Assembly: GCF_019049285.1 (NCBI RefSeq)
Contig: NZ_JAGMUL010000208.1
Span: forward strand, 62,001 to 126,000
Direction of reading: 5' to 3'
Length of the DNA: 64,000 bases
DNA from: Streptomyces sp. AC550_RSS872
Lineage (GTDB): Bacteria; Actinomycetota; Actinomycetes; Streptomycetales; Streptomycetaceae
Shown: positions 1 to 8,005 of the stretch, piece after piece
Layout of the letters: each line of letters starts with the position of its first letter
Numbering within the stretch: position 1 is the stretch's first letter
Made by a program: the position numbers and the translations under genes
Notes under the pieces: model-generated
Told to the model about the DNA's origin: nothing
The model's input: only the letters and a program-made list of their open reading frames with translations
Database searches by the model: none

Positions 1-580
1 TGCCGCGCTGGACGGCCGCCGTCTGGCCGCAGAGGTCCTCGATCGAGTTGATCTTCTTCGGGTTGCCCTTCTGGACGTACACGGCGGTACCGGCCGTGAA
101 GTAGTCGACGAAGTCGACACCCGGGCCGAGCTTCTTGCCCTTGTCGTCCAGGCCCTCCTGGCGCTGAGGGGTGTCCGTGATCGAGGACATGGCGATGTCG
201 TAGCGGCCGGAGTTCAGGGCGGTGATCAGGCCGTCGAAGGAGCCCGAGGTGAACTGGAACTCCACGCCGAGCTTGTCGCCCAGCGCGGCGGCGATGTCGG
301 GGTCGACGCCGACGATCTTGCCGCCCTCCTGGAACTCCATCGGGGCGTACTCGGCGTTCGTACCGGCCTTGATGACGCCCGCGTCCTGGATCTTCTTGGG
401 CAGCTTGTCGAAGAGCGGGGCGGTGTTCGACTTCCCCGTCTCGTTGCTGCCCTCGCTGCCGCTGTCGTTCGTCTGGTCACCGCAGCCGGTGAGAATCAGG
501 GCGCCTGCGACCGCGATCGAGCCGACCGCTGCCAGCCGGGAGCGGGTGGCGGTCGTACGACGGGTGGAGCTTGCGGTCAT
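1..580 (-). CDS. Amino-acid ABC transporter substrate-binding lipoprotein (partial, C-terminus outside window)
   Basis: This is the N-terminal 193 residues of a periplasmic-binding-type protein that would capture an amino acid outside the membrane and deliver it to an ABC permease. The start is ATG at 578-580, preceded by a good ribosome site (GGAGGA, 7 nt spacer). The signal peptide has an RR pair early, a hydrophobic core and a lipobox LTGC with Cys33 as the lipidated residue, followed by a Ser/Gly/Asn-rich linker. The mature part has typical family-3 SBP features: AGTNAEYAPMEF, VGVDPDIAAALG, SFDGLITALNSGRYD and DYFTAG. The reading frame runs off the left edge, so permease and ATPase genes are probably further left. 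Substrate (glutamate, glutamine or other polar amino acid) cannot be fixed from this fragment. Confidence 0.9.
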   Translation of the reverse strand, partial: MTASSTRRTTATRSRLAAVGSIAVAGALILTGCGDQTNDSGSEGSNETGKSNTAPLFDKLPKKIQDAGVIKAGTNAEYAPMEFQEGGKIVGVDPDIAAALGDKLGVEFQFTSGSFDGLITALNSGRYDIAMSSITDTPQRQEGLDDKGKKLGPGVDFVDYFTAGTAVYVQKGNPKKINSIEDLCGQTAAVQRG

Positions 581-1245
581 GGTGGGTTCCTCCGGCGGAT
601 GGGTGGAGTTGCCGATGGGGCGGGCTCCCGCCGACGGGTTCGGCCGGGTGCCTTGGTTTCGTAGGTCGACAAGAGCACACACCTTCGAGTGCCGCGACCT
701 CGTGTGATTACGGCATCTTGCCATTCGGACTTGGGTATTCACGGCGCCCGCGATGTCAAAATCGGGTAACGGGTGACTTCCGAACCGCCTCAGGCCGGAC
801 ATCCTGACCGCACCTTCTGCGGGAATCTGCCCTTCCGGCCGAAAGATCTTCGGTGTATCTCGGGATGTGGGTCGGCTGGGGGGCGTGTTTGCGGGTGACA
901 GTTGGCCATTGCGAAGTACATCGTAAATTGTCCGCTTATCTGACCACGAACCGCTTCGGTGTCGTCATCGGCTCGTGTCCGATTCGTGTCGTCCGTGTGC
1001 GTGTTTCCCTTCCTGTCATGTGATCTTGGACGTATTGGACTCGTCGACGGCGCGGTCCGTCCGGTAAGAAGGTTCTTTACACCCCTCATCCGGGGCTCAG
1101 GGCGCGTGTGCGGCGCGCCCGTCGCGTATGTGCCCGTACGTCGTACGTCGCACGTATCAACGAGCAGGGTCATACGCGGTCCCGCCCACTTCTCACCAGG
1201 AGTGGTCCCACCCTCAAACCATGAACACTTAAGGGGTCAGACAAA
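581..1245. promoter_or_regulatory. Divergent promoter region between the SBP gene and malic enzyme
   Basis: This 665-base gap has no convincing gene on either strand; the short frames in it lack ribosome sites and conserved features. It must hold the promoters of both flanking genes. I can see a small imperfect hairpin CCGAA-AGATC-TTCGG near 839-853 and a stretch of repeated CGTACGTCG-like words near 1136-1152. I could not assign either to a known regulator. Confidence 0.5.
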
Positions 1246-2469
1246 GTGGCAGCGGAGATCGTCAATCCTCGCAGCGGCGGCAATACCGATCAGGACGGCG
1301 GGGTCGAGCCCCTCGATTCCTTCGATCCGGCGTTCGCGCTGCACCGTGGCGGCAAGATGGCCGTGCAGGCCACCGTGCCGGTCCGCGACAAGGACGACCT
1401 GTCCCTGGCGTACACGCCCGGCGTCGCGAAGGTGTGCAGCGCGATTGCCGAGCAGCCGGAGCTCGTGCACGACTACACGTGGAAGTCGTCCGTGGTCGCC
1501 GTCGTGACCGACGGCACGGCCGTTCTCGGGCTCGGGGACATCGGGCCCGAGGCCTCCCTTCCGGTGATGGAGGGGAAGGCGATTCTGTTCAAGCAGTTCG
1601 GCGGCGTCGACGCCGTGCCGATCGCGCTGAACTGCACCGGCGTCGACGAGATCGTCGAGACCGTGGTGCGGCTCGCGCCGTCCTTCGGTGGTGTGAACCT
1701 GGAGGACATCTCGGCGCCTCGGTGCTTCGAGATCGAGCGGAAGCTTCAGGAGCAGCTGGACATTCCGGTCTTCCATGACGACCAGCACGGTACGGCTGTG
1801 GTGACGCTGGCCGCGCTGCGGAACGCCGCGCGGCTGACCGGGAAGGGGCTCGGGGATCTGCGGGCCGTGATCTCGGGGGCCGGTGCGGCTGGTGTCGCCA
1901 TCGCGAAGATGCTGGTCGAGGCCGGTATCGGGGACGTGGCCGTCGCCGACCGCAAGGGCGTCGTGTCGGCCGACCGGGACGACCTGACGTCGGTCAAGCG
2001 GGAGCTGGCCGGGTTCACGAACAAGGCGGGCATCACCGGGTCGCTGGAGGCGGCGCTGGAGGGTGCCGACGTCTTCATCGGGGTTTCCGGCGGGACGGTG
2101 CCGGAGGAGGCGGTCGCCTCCATGGCCGAGGGCGCGTTCGTGTTCGCCATGGCCAACCCGAACCCGGAGGTGCACCCCGACGTCGCGCACAAGTACGCGG
2201 CGGTCGTGGCGACCGGGCGGTCGGACTTCCCGAACCAGATCAACAATGTGCTGGCGTTTCCGGGGATCTTCGCGGGGGCGCTTCAGGTCCGGGCTTCGCG
2301 GATCACCGAGGGCATGAAGATCGCTGCTGCTGAGGCGTTGGCGGCCGTGGTGGGGGACGACCTTGCCGCGGACTATGTCATTCCGTCACCGTTCGACGAG
2401 CGGGTGGCGCCGGCGGTTACCGCTGCGGTGGCTGCGGCGGCTCGGGCGGAGGGGGTTGCCCGGCGGTAG
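1246..2469 (+). CDS. NAD(P)-dependent malic enzyme (malate dehydrogenase, decarboxylating)
   Basis: Converts L-malate to pyruvate and CO2 with reduction of NAD(P), linking the TCA cycle to pyruvate and, in streptomycetes, supplying NADPH. The 407-residue length matches the short bacterial (non-MaeB-fusion) class. Visible family motifs are YTPGVAKVC, FHDDQHGTAVV and the nucleotide-binding loop SGAGAAGVAIAKML around residue 205, followed by NPNPEVHPD and the conserved FPNQINNVLAFPGIF block. The start is GTG at 1246 with AAGGGGT about 9 bases upstream, giving MAAEIV. No PTA-like C-terminal domain is present. It is monocistronic, followed by a hairpin at 2524-2547. Confidence 0.95.
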   Translation: MAAEIVNPRSGGNTDQDGGVEPLDSFDPAFALHRGGKMAVQATVPVRDKDDLSLAYTPGVAKVCSAIAEQPELVHDYTWKSSVVAVVTDGTAVLGLGDIGPEASLPVMEGKAILFKQFGGVDAVPIALNCTGVDEIVETVVRLAPSFGGVNLEDISAPRCFEIERKLQEQLDIPVFHDDQHGTAVVTLAALRNAARLTGKGLGDLRAVISGAGAAGVAIAKMLVEAGIGDVAVADRKGVVSADRDDLTSVKRELAGFTNKAGITGSLEAALEGADVFIGVSGGTVPEEAVASMAEGAFVFAMANPNPEVHPDVAHKYAAVVATGRSDFPNQINNVLAFPGIFAGALQVRASRITEGMKIAAAEALAAVVGDDLAADYVIPSPFDERVAPAVTAAVAAAARAEGVARR

Positions 2470-2902
2470 CGCTGCCGCTGGGGGGTGCCGAGCTGAGCTG
2501 CTCTGGGGTGCCCTGTGCTGGATGGCCTCGCCCTGGTGGGCGGGGCCGTCTTTTGTTGTGGGTGCGCCTGTCCGAGTGGTGGCGGGTGGCTGGGTGGGGA
2601 TGCCTGCGGCGGCCCGTTGCTCTTCGGTGGGGGTTCGCCTAGCGCCTTGCGGTTCGTTGGGGGTCGGGGCCGCGCCGGGGGGTGTCCTCCTCGGTCGGGC
2701 GGCTCGGTCGCTTCAAGATGTGCTCTGCGTTGACGCCCGCCGCTGCGGGCGCACACCCCCCGACACGGCCCCTTGCCGCCGTGGGCGAGTGCGGGTTCGC
2801 GGGGGTGCGCCGACCACCTCAGGTTTCGTGGCTCGTCAAGCGGGTGTGTCTCACAGGGGCCTGTGGTTCCGTCGGTCGGCGTGGGCGCCTATCGTCAAGG
2901 TC
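2470..2902. other. Intergenic region after malic enzyme
   Basis: A G-rich 433-base gap with no supportable gene. The upstream extension of the dehydrogenase frame runs through it, but without start-site signals or recognisable domain. It contains the hairpin listed at 2524-2547 and must hold the promoter for the dehydrogenase at 2903. Confidence 0.5.
2524..2547 (+). terminator. Rho-independent-like terminator after malic enzyme
   Basis: GGCCTCGCCC and GGGCGGGGCC form a 10-bp stem (one G-U pair) with a TGGT loop, followed closely by a T-rich run (GTCTTTTGTTG). It lies 55 bases after the malic enzyme stop. Confidence 0.65.
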
Positions 2903-3865
2903 ATGTTCGCTGTCTACGCCGCCCGAATCGACCGCGACGAGCCGCTCTCCGGACTGGAGTTGGGGGAGCGTCCGGCCCCTGAGGCCCGCGCCGGTTGGAG
3001 TACCGTCAACGTCAAGGCCGCCTCGCTCAATCATCACGATCTCTGGTCGCTGCGGGGTGTGGGTCTGCCAGAGGAGCGGTTGCCGATGATCCTCGGCTGT
3101 GATGCCGCCGGGGTCGATGAGGACGGCAACGAGGTCGTCCTGCACTCCGTGATCGGACAGAGCGGGCATGGGGTGGGGCCCAGGGAGCCGCGGTCGATTC
3201 TGACGGAGCGGTACCAGGGGACCTTCGCCGAGCAGGTCGCCGTGCCCACGTGGAATGTGCTGCCCAAGCCGAAGGAGCTCTCCTTCGAGGAGGCGGCCTG
3301 TCTGCCGACGGCCTGGCTGACCGCTTATCGGATGCTGTTCACCAATGCGGGCGTACGGCCCGGGGACTCTGTGCTCGTGCAGGGGGCCGGGGGTGGCGTC
3401 GCCACTGCTGCCATCGTGCTCGGAAAGGCCGCGGGGTTGCGGGTCTTCGCCACCAGTCGGGATGAGGCCAAGCGGAAACGGGCCGTGGAACTGGGGGCCG
3501 TGGAGGCGGTGGAGTCCGGGGCTCGGCTGCCGGAGCGGGTCGATGCCGTGATCGAGACCGTCGGTGCCGCTACCTGGTCGCACTCCGTGAAGTCGCTGAA
3601 GCCCGGGGGCACGCTGGTGATCTCCGGTGCCACGAGTGGGGATCGGCCCTCGCATGCCGAGCTCACACGGATCTTCTTCCTGGAGTTGAAGGTCGTCGGG
3701 TCCACGATGGGGACCAAGGACGAGCTGGAGGATCTGCTGGCCTTCTGTGCTGCCACAGGTGTGCGGCCGGTGATCGATGAGGTGCTTCCCATGGAGCGGG
3801 CCCGCGAGGGCTTTGAGCGGATGGCGTCGGGGGAGCAGTTCGGGAAGATCGTGCTCAGTAACTGA
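2903..3865 (+). CDS. Zinc-binding-type alcohol dehydrogenase / quinone oxidoreductase
   Basis: A 320-residue medium-chain dehydrogenase/reductase. The N-terminal GroES-like half has SLNHHDLWSLRG and ILGCDAAG; the Rossmann half has VLVQGAGGGVATAAIVLGKA and ends GKIVLSN. The structural-zinc cysteine cluster and the usual catalytic Cys are not evident, so it fits the zinc-independent quinone oxidoreductase branch, probably reducing an unknown carbonyl or enone with NADPH. The frame is open upstream to 2363, but the ATG at 2903 starts the family-like MFAVYAARI sequence, so I chose that. A strong terminator follows, so it is probably transcribed alone. Confidence 0.85.
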   Translation: MFAVYAARIDRDEPLSGLELGERPAPEARAGWSTVNVKAASLNHHDLWSLRGVGLPEERLPMILGCDAAGVDEDGNEVVLHSVIGQSGHGVGPREPRSILTERYQGTFAEQVAVPTWNVLPKPKELSFEEAACLPTAWLTAYRMLFTNAGVRPGDSVLVQGAGGGVATAAIVLGKAAGLRVFATSRDEAKRKRAVELGAVEAVESGARLPERVDAVIETVGAATWSHSVKSLKPGGTLVISGATSGDRPSHAELTRIFFLELKVVGSTMGTKDELEDLLAFCAATGVRPVIDEVLPMERAREGFERMASGEQFGKIVLSN

Positions 3866-3891
3866 GCGTGCCGGGTGGTAGTCGCGCCTTG

Positions 3892-3930
3892 CGGCGGGTT
3901 TGGGGCTTTGCCTCGGGCCCGCCGTTTTTT
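3892..3930 (+). terminator. Terminator after the dehydrogenase gene
   Basis: Stem CGGCGGG (3892-3898) pairs with CCCGCCG (3918-3924) and is followed by six Ts (3925-3930). It lies 27 bases after the stop codon and just before the paired palindromes of the next operon. Confidence 0.75.
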
Positions 3931-3974
3931 GTCAACGGGGGTTGACGGAGACCGGGGTGTCAACTTAGGTTGAC
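3931..3974 (+). promoter_or_regulatory. Two identical-arm palindromes overlapping a promoter of the HTH/ClpN operon
   Basis: GTCAAC-N4-GTTGAC occurs twice with perfect arms: 3931-3946 (spacer GGGG) and 3959-3974 (spacer TTAG), centres 28 bp apart. The right arm of the first provides a -35-like TTGACG (3942-3947) and the second contains a -10-like TAGGTT (3966-3971), 18 bp apart. Transcription would start at or next to the ATG at 3979. The layout is that of a repressor site covering both core promoter boxes; the first gene of the operon, itself an HTH protein, is the obvious candidate ligand. Confidence 0.7.
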
Positions 3975-3978
3975 AGGT

Positions 3979-4188
3979 ATGGGTGAAGCTACAGATCTTG
4001 CCGAGCGGGCCGGCGATCGTGATCCGCGGGTCGGGTTGCGGGCCGTTGCGGCGTTGCGCCGGCTGCTGGAGCAGTTGGAGGCGGTGCAGGTGCGCAGTGC
4101 GCGCAATCAGGGGTGGTCGTGGCAGGAGATCGCCGCGGAACTCGGGGTCAGCAGGCAGGCCGTGCACAAGAAGTACGGGAGGCGTTGA
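3979..4188 (+). CDS. Small helix-turn-helix protein, likely autoregulator
   Basis: A 69-residue protein, almost entirely an HTH unit: WSWQEIAAELGVSRQAVHKKYGRR at the C-terminus is a clear helix-turn-helix with recognition helix SRQAVHKKY, preceded by a long amphipathic helix rich in Arg, Leu and Glu that may dimerise. The ATG at 3979 has no ribosome site upstream, and a promoter ends about 7 bases before it, so translation is probably leaderless. The stop overlaps the next start (TGATG), indicating coupling with the ClpN-domain gene. I infer that it represses its own operon and may respond to protein-folding stress through its partner. Confidence 0.8.
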   Translation: MGEATDLAERAGDRDPRVGLRAVAALRRLLEQLEAVQVRSARNQGWSWQEIAAELGVSRQAVHKKYGRR

Positions 4189-4751
4189 TGTTCGAGCGGT
4201 TCACGAAGGACGCCCGCGCGGTGGTGACGGGGGCGGTTGAGCATGCCGAGAGGGGTGGGGCGGGGAGTGTCGATGCCGAGCATCTGCTGCTTGCCCTGCT
4301 CGATCGGGAAGGGAGCCGGGCCTCGTTCGTGCTGGCCGCGCTCGGGGGTGGGGGGTGGCTGGACTCCGTGCGGCGGGCGTTGGGGGAGGCCCGGCGGCGG
4401 GGTGGGCTGTCGCAGGCCGAGGCCGATGCGCTGGCCGGGCTGGGGATCGATGTGGGGGAGGTCGTCGCCCGGGTGGAGGAGGCGCATGGGGTCGGGGCGT
4501 TGTCCGGGGACCCGGAGGGCAAGGGGTGGTGGTCCGGGCGGCGGTCGTTCAGCCGGGGGGCCAAGGACGTACTGGAGCGGGCGTTGCGTATCGCCGTCGC
4601 CCGGCGGGACCGGTACATCGGCGCCGAGCACATCCTGCTCGCGCTCGTCGGCCGGCCCGGCGTGCCCGCCGAGGTTCTCGCCGATCACGGAGTGACCTAT
4701 GAGGCCGTCACCCGGGTGCTGGACGGAGGGGGAGAGGCGAAGGCTGGTTGA
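4188..4751 (+). CDS. Clp N-terminal-repeat domain protein
   Basis: A 187-residue protein with two Clp-N repeats and no AAA+ ATPase domain. The first repeat starts MFERFTKDARAVVTGAVEHA with VDAEHLLLALLD (residues 1-60); the second has SFSRGAKDVLERALRIAV and YIGAEHILLALVG (about 120-165). These repeats in ClpA/ClpC bind adaptors or substrates, so a stand-alone pair could act as an adaptor, an anti-adaptor, or a sensor that modulates the HTH protein encoded just upstream. The frame is open further upstream, but the start coupled to the HTH stop (TGATG) is the natural one. Confidence 0.85.
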   Translation: MFERFTKDARAVVTGAVEHAERGGAGSVDAEHLLLALLDREGSRASFVLAALGGGGWLDSVRRALGEARRRGGLSQAEADALAGLGIDVGEVVARVEEAHGVGALSGDPEGKGWWSGRRSFSRGAKDVLERALRIAVARRDRYIGAEHILLALVGRPGVPAEVLADHGVTYEAVTRVLDGGGEAKAG

Positions 4752-4811
4752 GGTGGGCAGGGGCGGGGGGTGGGTGGCTCGCTCGGGGGCCGGGTTCTGT
4801 CGGGCCGGGTG

Positions 4812-4835
4812 GTGCGGCTGCCGGTGCAGCCGCAC
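4812..4835. terminator. Bidirectional hairpin between convergent genes
   Basis: GTGCGGCTGC and GCAGCCGCAC form a perfect 10-bp stem with a CGGT loop, between the ends of the ClpN gene (plus) and the PadR gene (minus). No T-run follows, as is common for streptomycete terminators. Confidence 0.6.
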
Positions 4836-4851
4836 TGCCCAGGGGCCGCAG

Positions 4852-5901
4852 TCATGGCTTCGGTGTGCGCAACAGCGCTCCGATGTGGGCCGCCGCCGTC
4901 GACAGGTGGCGGCGGGCGTCTCGGAGCTGGTCCGGGGTGACGCCGTGGTCCCTTGCCGCGTCGCGGATGTCGTCGCGGAAGCGGTCGAGCAGACGGTCCA
5001 GGTCGCGGACCGGGTCGTCGGTGGGGGGCTCGTGGGCCCACGTGGGCTCGTAGTCGGCGGGGAAGTCCTCGGGGGTGTCCGAGTAGTCGGTGTGGGGCTG
5101 GGGTGACTTGGCGGTGTCCTGGCGGCCGAAGCCGAAGTCGCGGCCGAACTCCTTGCCGTAGTCCTTGCTGAATTCGCCGAACTCCTTGGCCAGCTCCGTC
5201 AGGCCCTCCCGTACGCCCGTCGGCCAGTCGCCGCGTACGAAGTGGTCCTGTACGTGTTCCTGGACCCGGCGGGCGATGCGCTGGACCTCCTCCTGGGCCT
5301 CGGTGCGGGCGCGGTCCTGGGCCTCCTTGGCCTGTCGCCGGGCGCGCTGGGCCTCCTCGCGGGCGCGGCGGCTCTCGTCCTTGGCTCGCCGGGCCTGTTC
5401 CTTCCACTCCTGCTTGGCGCGGCGCATCTCCTCCTTGGCGGTGCGCCATGCCTCCTTGTCGGTGTAGTCGGAGAAGTCACCGAAGGGGCCGTCCGGCCTG
5501 GTGCCGTTGCCCTGACGGGCCTCGGAGGCCGCCGCTCGCATCTCGCGTCGCAGGTCGCCCGCCGCGCCGCGCACGTCGGCCCGGATCTCTGCGGCCAGTT
5601 CGGCGACCGACTCCCTGATCTCCAGCTCCAGGTCGGCCAGTTCGCCGGAGCGGTCGGCCAGTTCGGCGCGGCCGGCGTCCGTGATGGCGTAGACCTTGCG
5701 GCCGCCCTCGGTGGTGTGGGTGACCAGGCCCTCGGCCTCCAGTTTGGCGAGGCGGGGGTAGACGGTGCCGGCCGACGGGGCGTACAGGCCCTGGAAGCGT
5801 TCTTCGAGGAGGCGGATCACCTCGTAGCCGTGGCGCGGGGCCTCGTCCAGCAGCTTCAGCAGATAGAGGCGGAGGCGGCCGTGGGCGAAGACGGGAGGCA
5901 T
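4852..5901 (-). CDS. PadR-family transcriptional regulator with long charged C-terminal extension
   Basis: Residues 1-90 form a PadR winged helix: LYLLKLLDEAPRHGYEVIRLLEE, then YPRLAKLEAEGLV and GRKVYAITDAGRAEL. Most PadR proteins are 110-190 residues; this one is 349. Residues 85-120 are a Glu/Leu helix, and about 150-220 are a continuous Arg/Glu/Ala-rich helix typical of coiled coil, followed by an acidic tail and a C-terminal helical segment. It is downstream of the DUF4097 gene with a one-base gap, so the two form an operon. PadR proteins usually repress their own operon; the palindrome at 6992-7001 is the likely site. Confidence 0.9.
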   Translation of the reverse strand: MPPVFAHGRLRLYLLKLLDEAPRHGYEVIRLLEERFQGLYAPSAGTVYPRLAKLEAEGLVTHTTEGGRKVYAITDAGRAELADRSGELADLELEIRESVAELAAEIRADVRGAAGDLRREMRAAASEARQGNGTRPDGPFGDFSDYTDKEAWRTAKEEMRRAKQEWKEQARRAKDESRRAREEAQRARRQAKEAQDRARTEAQEEVQRIARRVQEHVQDHFVRGDWPTGVREGLTELAKEFGEFSKDYGKEFGRDFGFGRQDTAKSPQPHTDYSDTPEDFPADYEPTWAHEPPTDDPVRDLDRLLDRFRDDIRDAARDHGVTPDQLRDARRHLSTAAAHIGALLRTPKP

Positions 5902-5902
5902 G

Positions 5903-6907
5903 TCAGAGCACCTTCTTGTCGGTCGTGCCGTCGGCCGGGGCGTGGGGAGCGGACTGGGGTGGGGTGTCCGTCGCGTCGGTGCCCTGGCCGGAGACGGAAT
6001 TGTCCCCCGAGGTGTGGTGCGGGTGGGGCAGCGGGTCGGTCGTCGGGTCCGTGGCCGGCGATCCGGGCTCCTCCCAGGCCTCCGCCTCCCACGGCTCGTC
6101 CTCCCTCGGCGGGCGGCGCAGCAGCGCGATCGAACCGGAGACGGTCGTCGCCCGGAGTTTGCCCGTGCCGGCGCCCAGGCGGCCGGTGATCTTGTGCGCT
6201 CCCCACTGGCCGTGCACCCGCAGGCCCTCGAAGGCGTTGGAGATCCTGCCGCTCGCGGTGTTGGCCTCGACGTCCGCGTCCGCCGGAGCCGGCAGGCGGA
6301 TGGCGATCTCGCCCGAGACGCTGGTCAGCCGGACGTCGGTCGGGCCCTCCGGGTCGAGGTCGACGATCATGGAGCCGCTGACCGAGTCGGCCTTCACGGA
6401 GGGGCCGGAGCCCTCTACGACGGTGAGGTCGCCGGAGACGGAGTTGAAGCGGAGGTCGCCGGTGACGGCCTGGGCCTCCAGGTTCCCGGAGACGGTGTCG
6501 GCGCGGACCGGGCCGGACAGGCCGACGAGCGTCGTGTCACCGGTGACGCCCTTGACGACCGACGGGCCGTGGATCCCGGAGACCACCGCACCGGCGCCGA
6601 CCACACCCACCTCGACGCGCGTGCCGGCCGGCACCGCCAGGGAGACCACCGCGCTGCGGCGCCAGCCCTTGCGGTCGAGCCACTTGAGGAAGCCCTTCCA
6701 GGGCAGGTCCTCGTACGCCACCGTCAGCGTGCCGCTCTGCTGGGTGACGATCAGGGGTGGGCCCTCGATCTCGGAGACCTCCAGGCGGGCGGAACCTTCG
6801 TCCGTCCCCACGACGTTCACCGTTCCGTTGACGATGCGCACCTGGAGCTCGCTCACCGGCTCGTCGAAGGCGAGCTTGCTGGGCTCTGCTACGGACCACT
6901 CGGACAT
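5903..6907 (-). CDS. DUF4097-family beta-helix protein
   Basis: A 334-residue protein built of short repeated beta strands in which VSG, GSG and TGD turns recur every 15-20 residues (for example VSGNLEAQAVTGDLRF), the pattern of DUF4097 and related adhesin-like right-handed beta-helix proteins. There is no signal peptide or membrane segment, so it is probably cytoplasmic. The C-terminal 70 residues are acidic, Pro/Thr-rich and probably disordered. I use the ATG at 6905-6907, which has GGAGG 6 bases upstream, rather than the in-frame start 12 codons earlier. Function unknown; members are commonly paired with PadR regulators, as here. Confidence 0.85.
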   Translation of the reverse strand: MSEWSVAEPSKLAFDEPVSELQVRIVNGTVNVVGTDEGSARLEVSEIEGPPLIVTQQSGTLTVAYEDLPWKGFLKWLDRKGWRRSAVVSLAVPAGTRVEVGVVGAGAVVSGIHGPSVVKGVTGDTTLVGLSGPVRADTVSGNLEAQAVTGDLRFNSVSGDLTVVEGSGPSVKADSVSGSMIVDLDPEGPTDVRLTSVSGEIAIRLPAPADADVEANTASGRISNAFEGLRVHGQWGAHKITGRLGAGTGKLRATTVSGSIALLRRPPREDEPWEAEAWEEPGSPATDPTTDPLPHPHHTSGDNSVSGQGTDATDTPPQSAPHAPADGTTDKKVL

Positions 6908-6961
6908 GGTGCGGACCTCCTGGGCGACCGGACGCGGCCGCACGGGCCGGATCGGAAACGC

Positions 6962-7005
6962 GACACGCCATATCGCGTCTTACGAGAAACACGATATATC
7001 GCGGC
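6962..7005. promoter_or_regulatory. Candidate PadR operator/promoter region
   Basis: CGATATATCG at 6992-7001 is a perfect 10-bp palindrome, and a related half element CCATATCGCGT lies at 6968-6978, so ATATCGCG occurs twice 24 bases apart. AT-rich palindromes of this type are typical for PadR-like winged-helix repressors. They lie upstream of the DUF4097-padR operon and also 80-110 bases upstream of the plus-strand gene at 7079. Confidence 0.5.
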
Positions 7006-7078
7006 GGGGGAAAGTCAAGGTACTCGTTCTGGTGATCACAAATCTCGCGAGGTGGACAAAGCGGCCTAGCGTGTTGTC

Positions 7079-7924
7079 ATGTCGACGGAACAGTCCAGGC
7101 CCGCTCGCCAGGCCCGCCCCGCCCCGGGCGCCCTGCTGCTCTGCCGCGCGGAGCCCGAGTCCGTCGCTCCCGCAGCCCGGCTGCTGCGCGAGGACATGCT
7201 GCTCGCGTCGGCCGGCGGGCAGTGGAGCGTGCTCGTTCCCGAGGGTCGGCCGTGGCTCGGGGGCGGCGAACCCGTCGACCGCGTCCTCACCGGCTGGGCC
7301 ACCGCCCTCGCCGTCGGCGCACCCTGGCCCGTCCTCGCCCTGTGGTGGGACGCCGACCGCGCCGGATTCACCCTGGCCTCCGGCTTCCGCCGCCCCGTCG
7401 GCTACGTCTGGCTCGCCAACGGCACCCCGGCCGGTGAGGACGAGGCCATGCGCACCTTCGCCGGACGGCTCGGTCTCGACCCGGTCCTGGACATGCAGTC
7501 CCTGGCCGCGCTGACGCGCCCCGACTCCGCGGCCGACGCACGCGCGCGCATGCGTGGCCTGTTCGCCGTCCTCGCGCGCGCGGGCGTGTCCCTGCCCGTC
7601 GGCCTCGCCCCCGGCGAAGACGCCGAAAGCCTCCAGGCGGCCGCCCGCGACCAGCCGCACATCCGCCTGGTCGAGTGGTCGGGCTGGCGGCACGCCCTGC
7701 GCGCGGAACTCGACGCCGTGGAGGGCCGCCACCTCGGGCCCTGGCTGCCCTGGGTCGGCGGTCCCAGGTCACTCGCCCTCGCCCTGGCCCAGGTCGCGGC
7801 CGGTCTGCCCCTCACGGTCTGGGGGCTGCGGCGCCGCAGCGGCGGCTGGGCCGTGGCGGGGGCGGTGCTGCTGGCGCACGGCGCGCTGGGGCTGGCGTAC
7901 GGCGTCACGCACGTACCCGACTGA
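7079..7924 (+). CDS. Conserved hypothetical protein with C-terminal membrane hairpin
   Basis: A 281-residue protein I cannot assign to a named family. Residues 1-225 are soluble, with Trp-rich segments (TGWATALAVGAPWPVLALWW, GYVWLANGTPAGEDEAMRTF). Residues about 225-275 contain two hydrophobic stretches (LALALAQVAAGLPLTVWGL and AVAGAVLLAHGALGLAYGV) that would form a membrane hairpin. Start ATG at 7079 lies 40-60 bases after a -10-like AT-rich region shared with the divergent PadR operon; no strong ribosome site is seen. Confidence 0.75.
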   Translation: MSTEQSRPARQARPAPGALLLCRAEPESVAPAARLLREDMLLASAGGQWSVLVPEGRPWLGGGEPVDRVLTGWATALAVGAPWPVLALWWDADRAGFTLASGFRRPVGYVWLANGTPAGEDEAMRTFAGRLGLDPVLDMQSLAALTRPDSAADARARMRGLFAVLARAGVSLPVGLAPGEDAESLQAAARDQPHIRLVEWSGWRHALRAELDAVEGRHLGPWLPWVGGPRSLALALAQVAAGLPLTVWGLRRRSGGWAVAGAVLLAHGALGLAYGVTHVPD

Positions 7925-8005
7925 CACCGAGGAAGGCTTCGCCGGGCGCGGCATACCCTGAGGGAGTAGGCCGAGGGCTTGTCCCGTCAGTATCAGGAGC
8001 AAGAG

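Noticed and set aside
2363..2902. N-terminal extension of the dehydrogenase at 2903
   Set aside because: The extra 180 residues are Arg/Ala/Gly-rich, overlap the malic enzyme end and have no family similarity; the ATG at 2903 gives the expected N-terminus.
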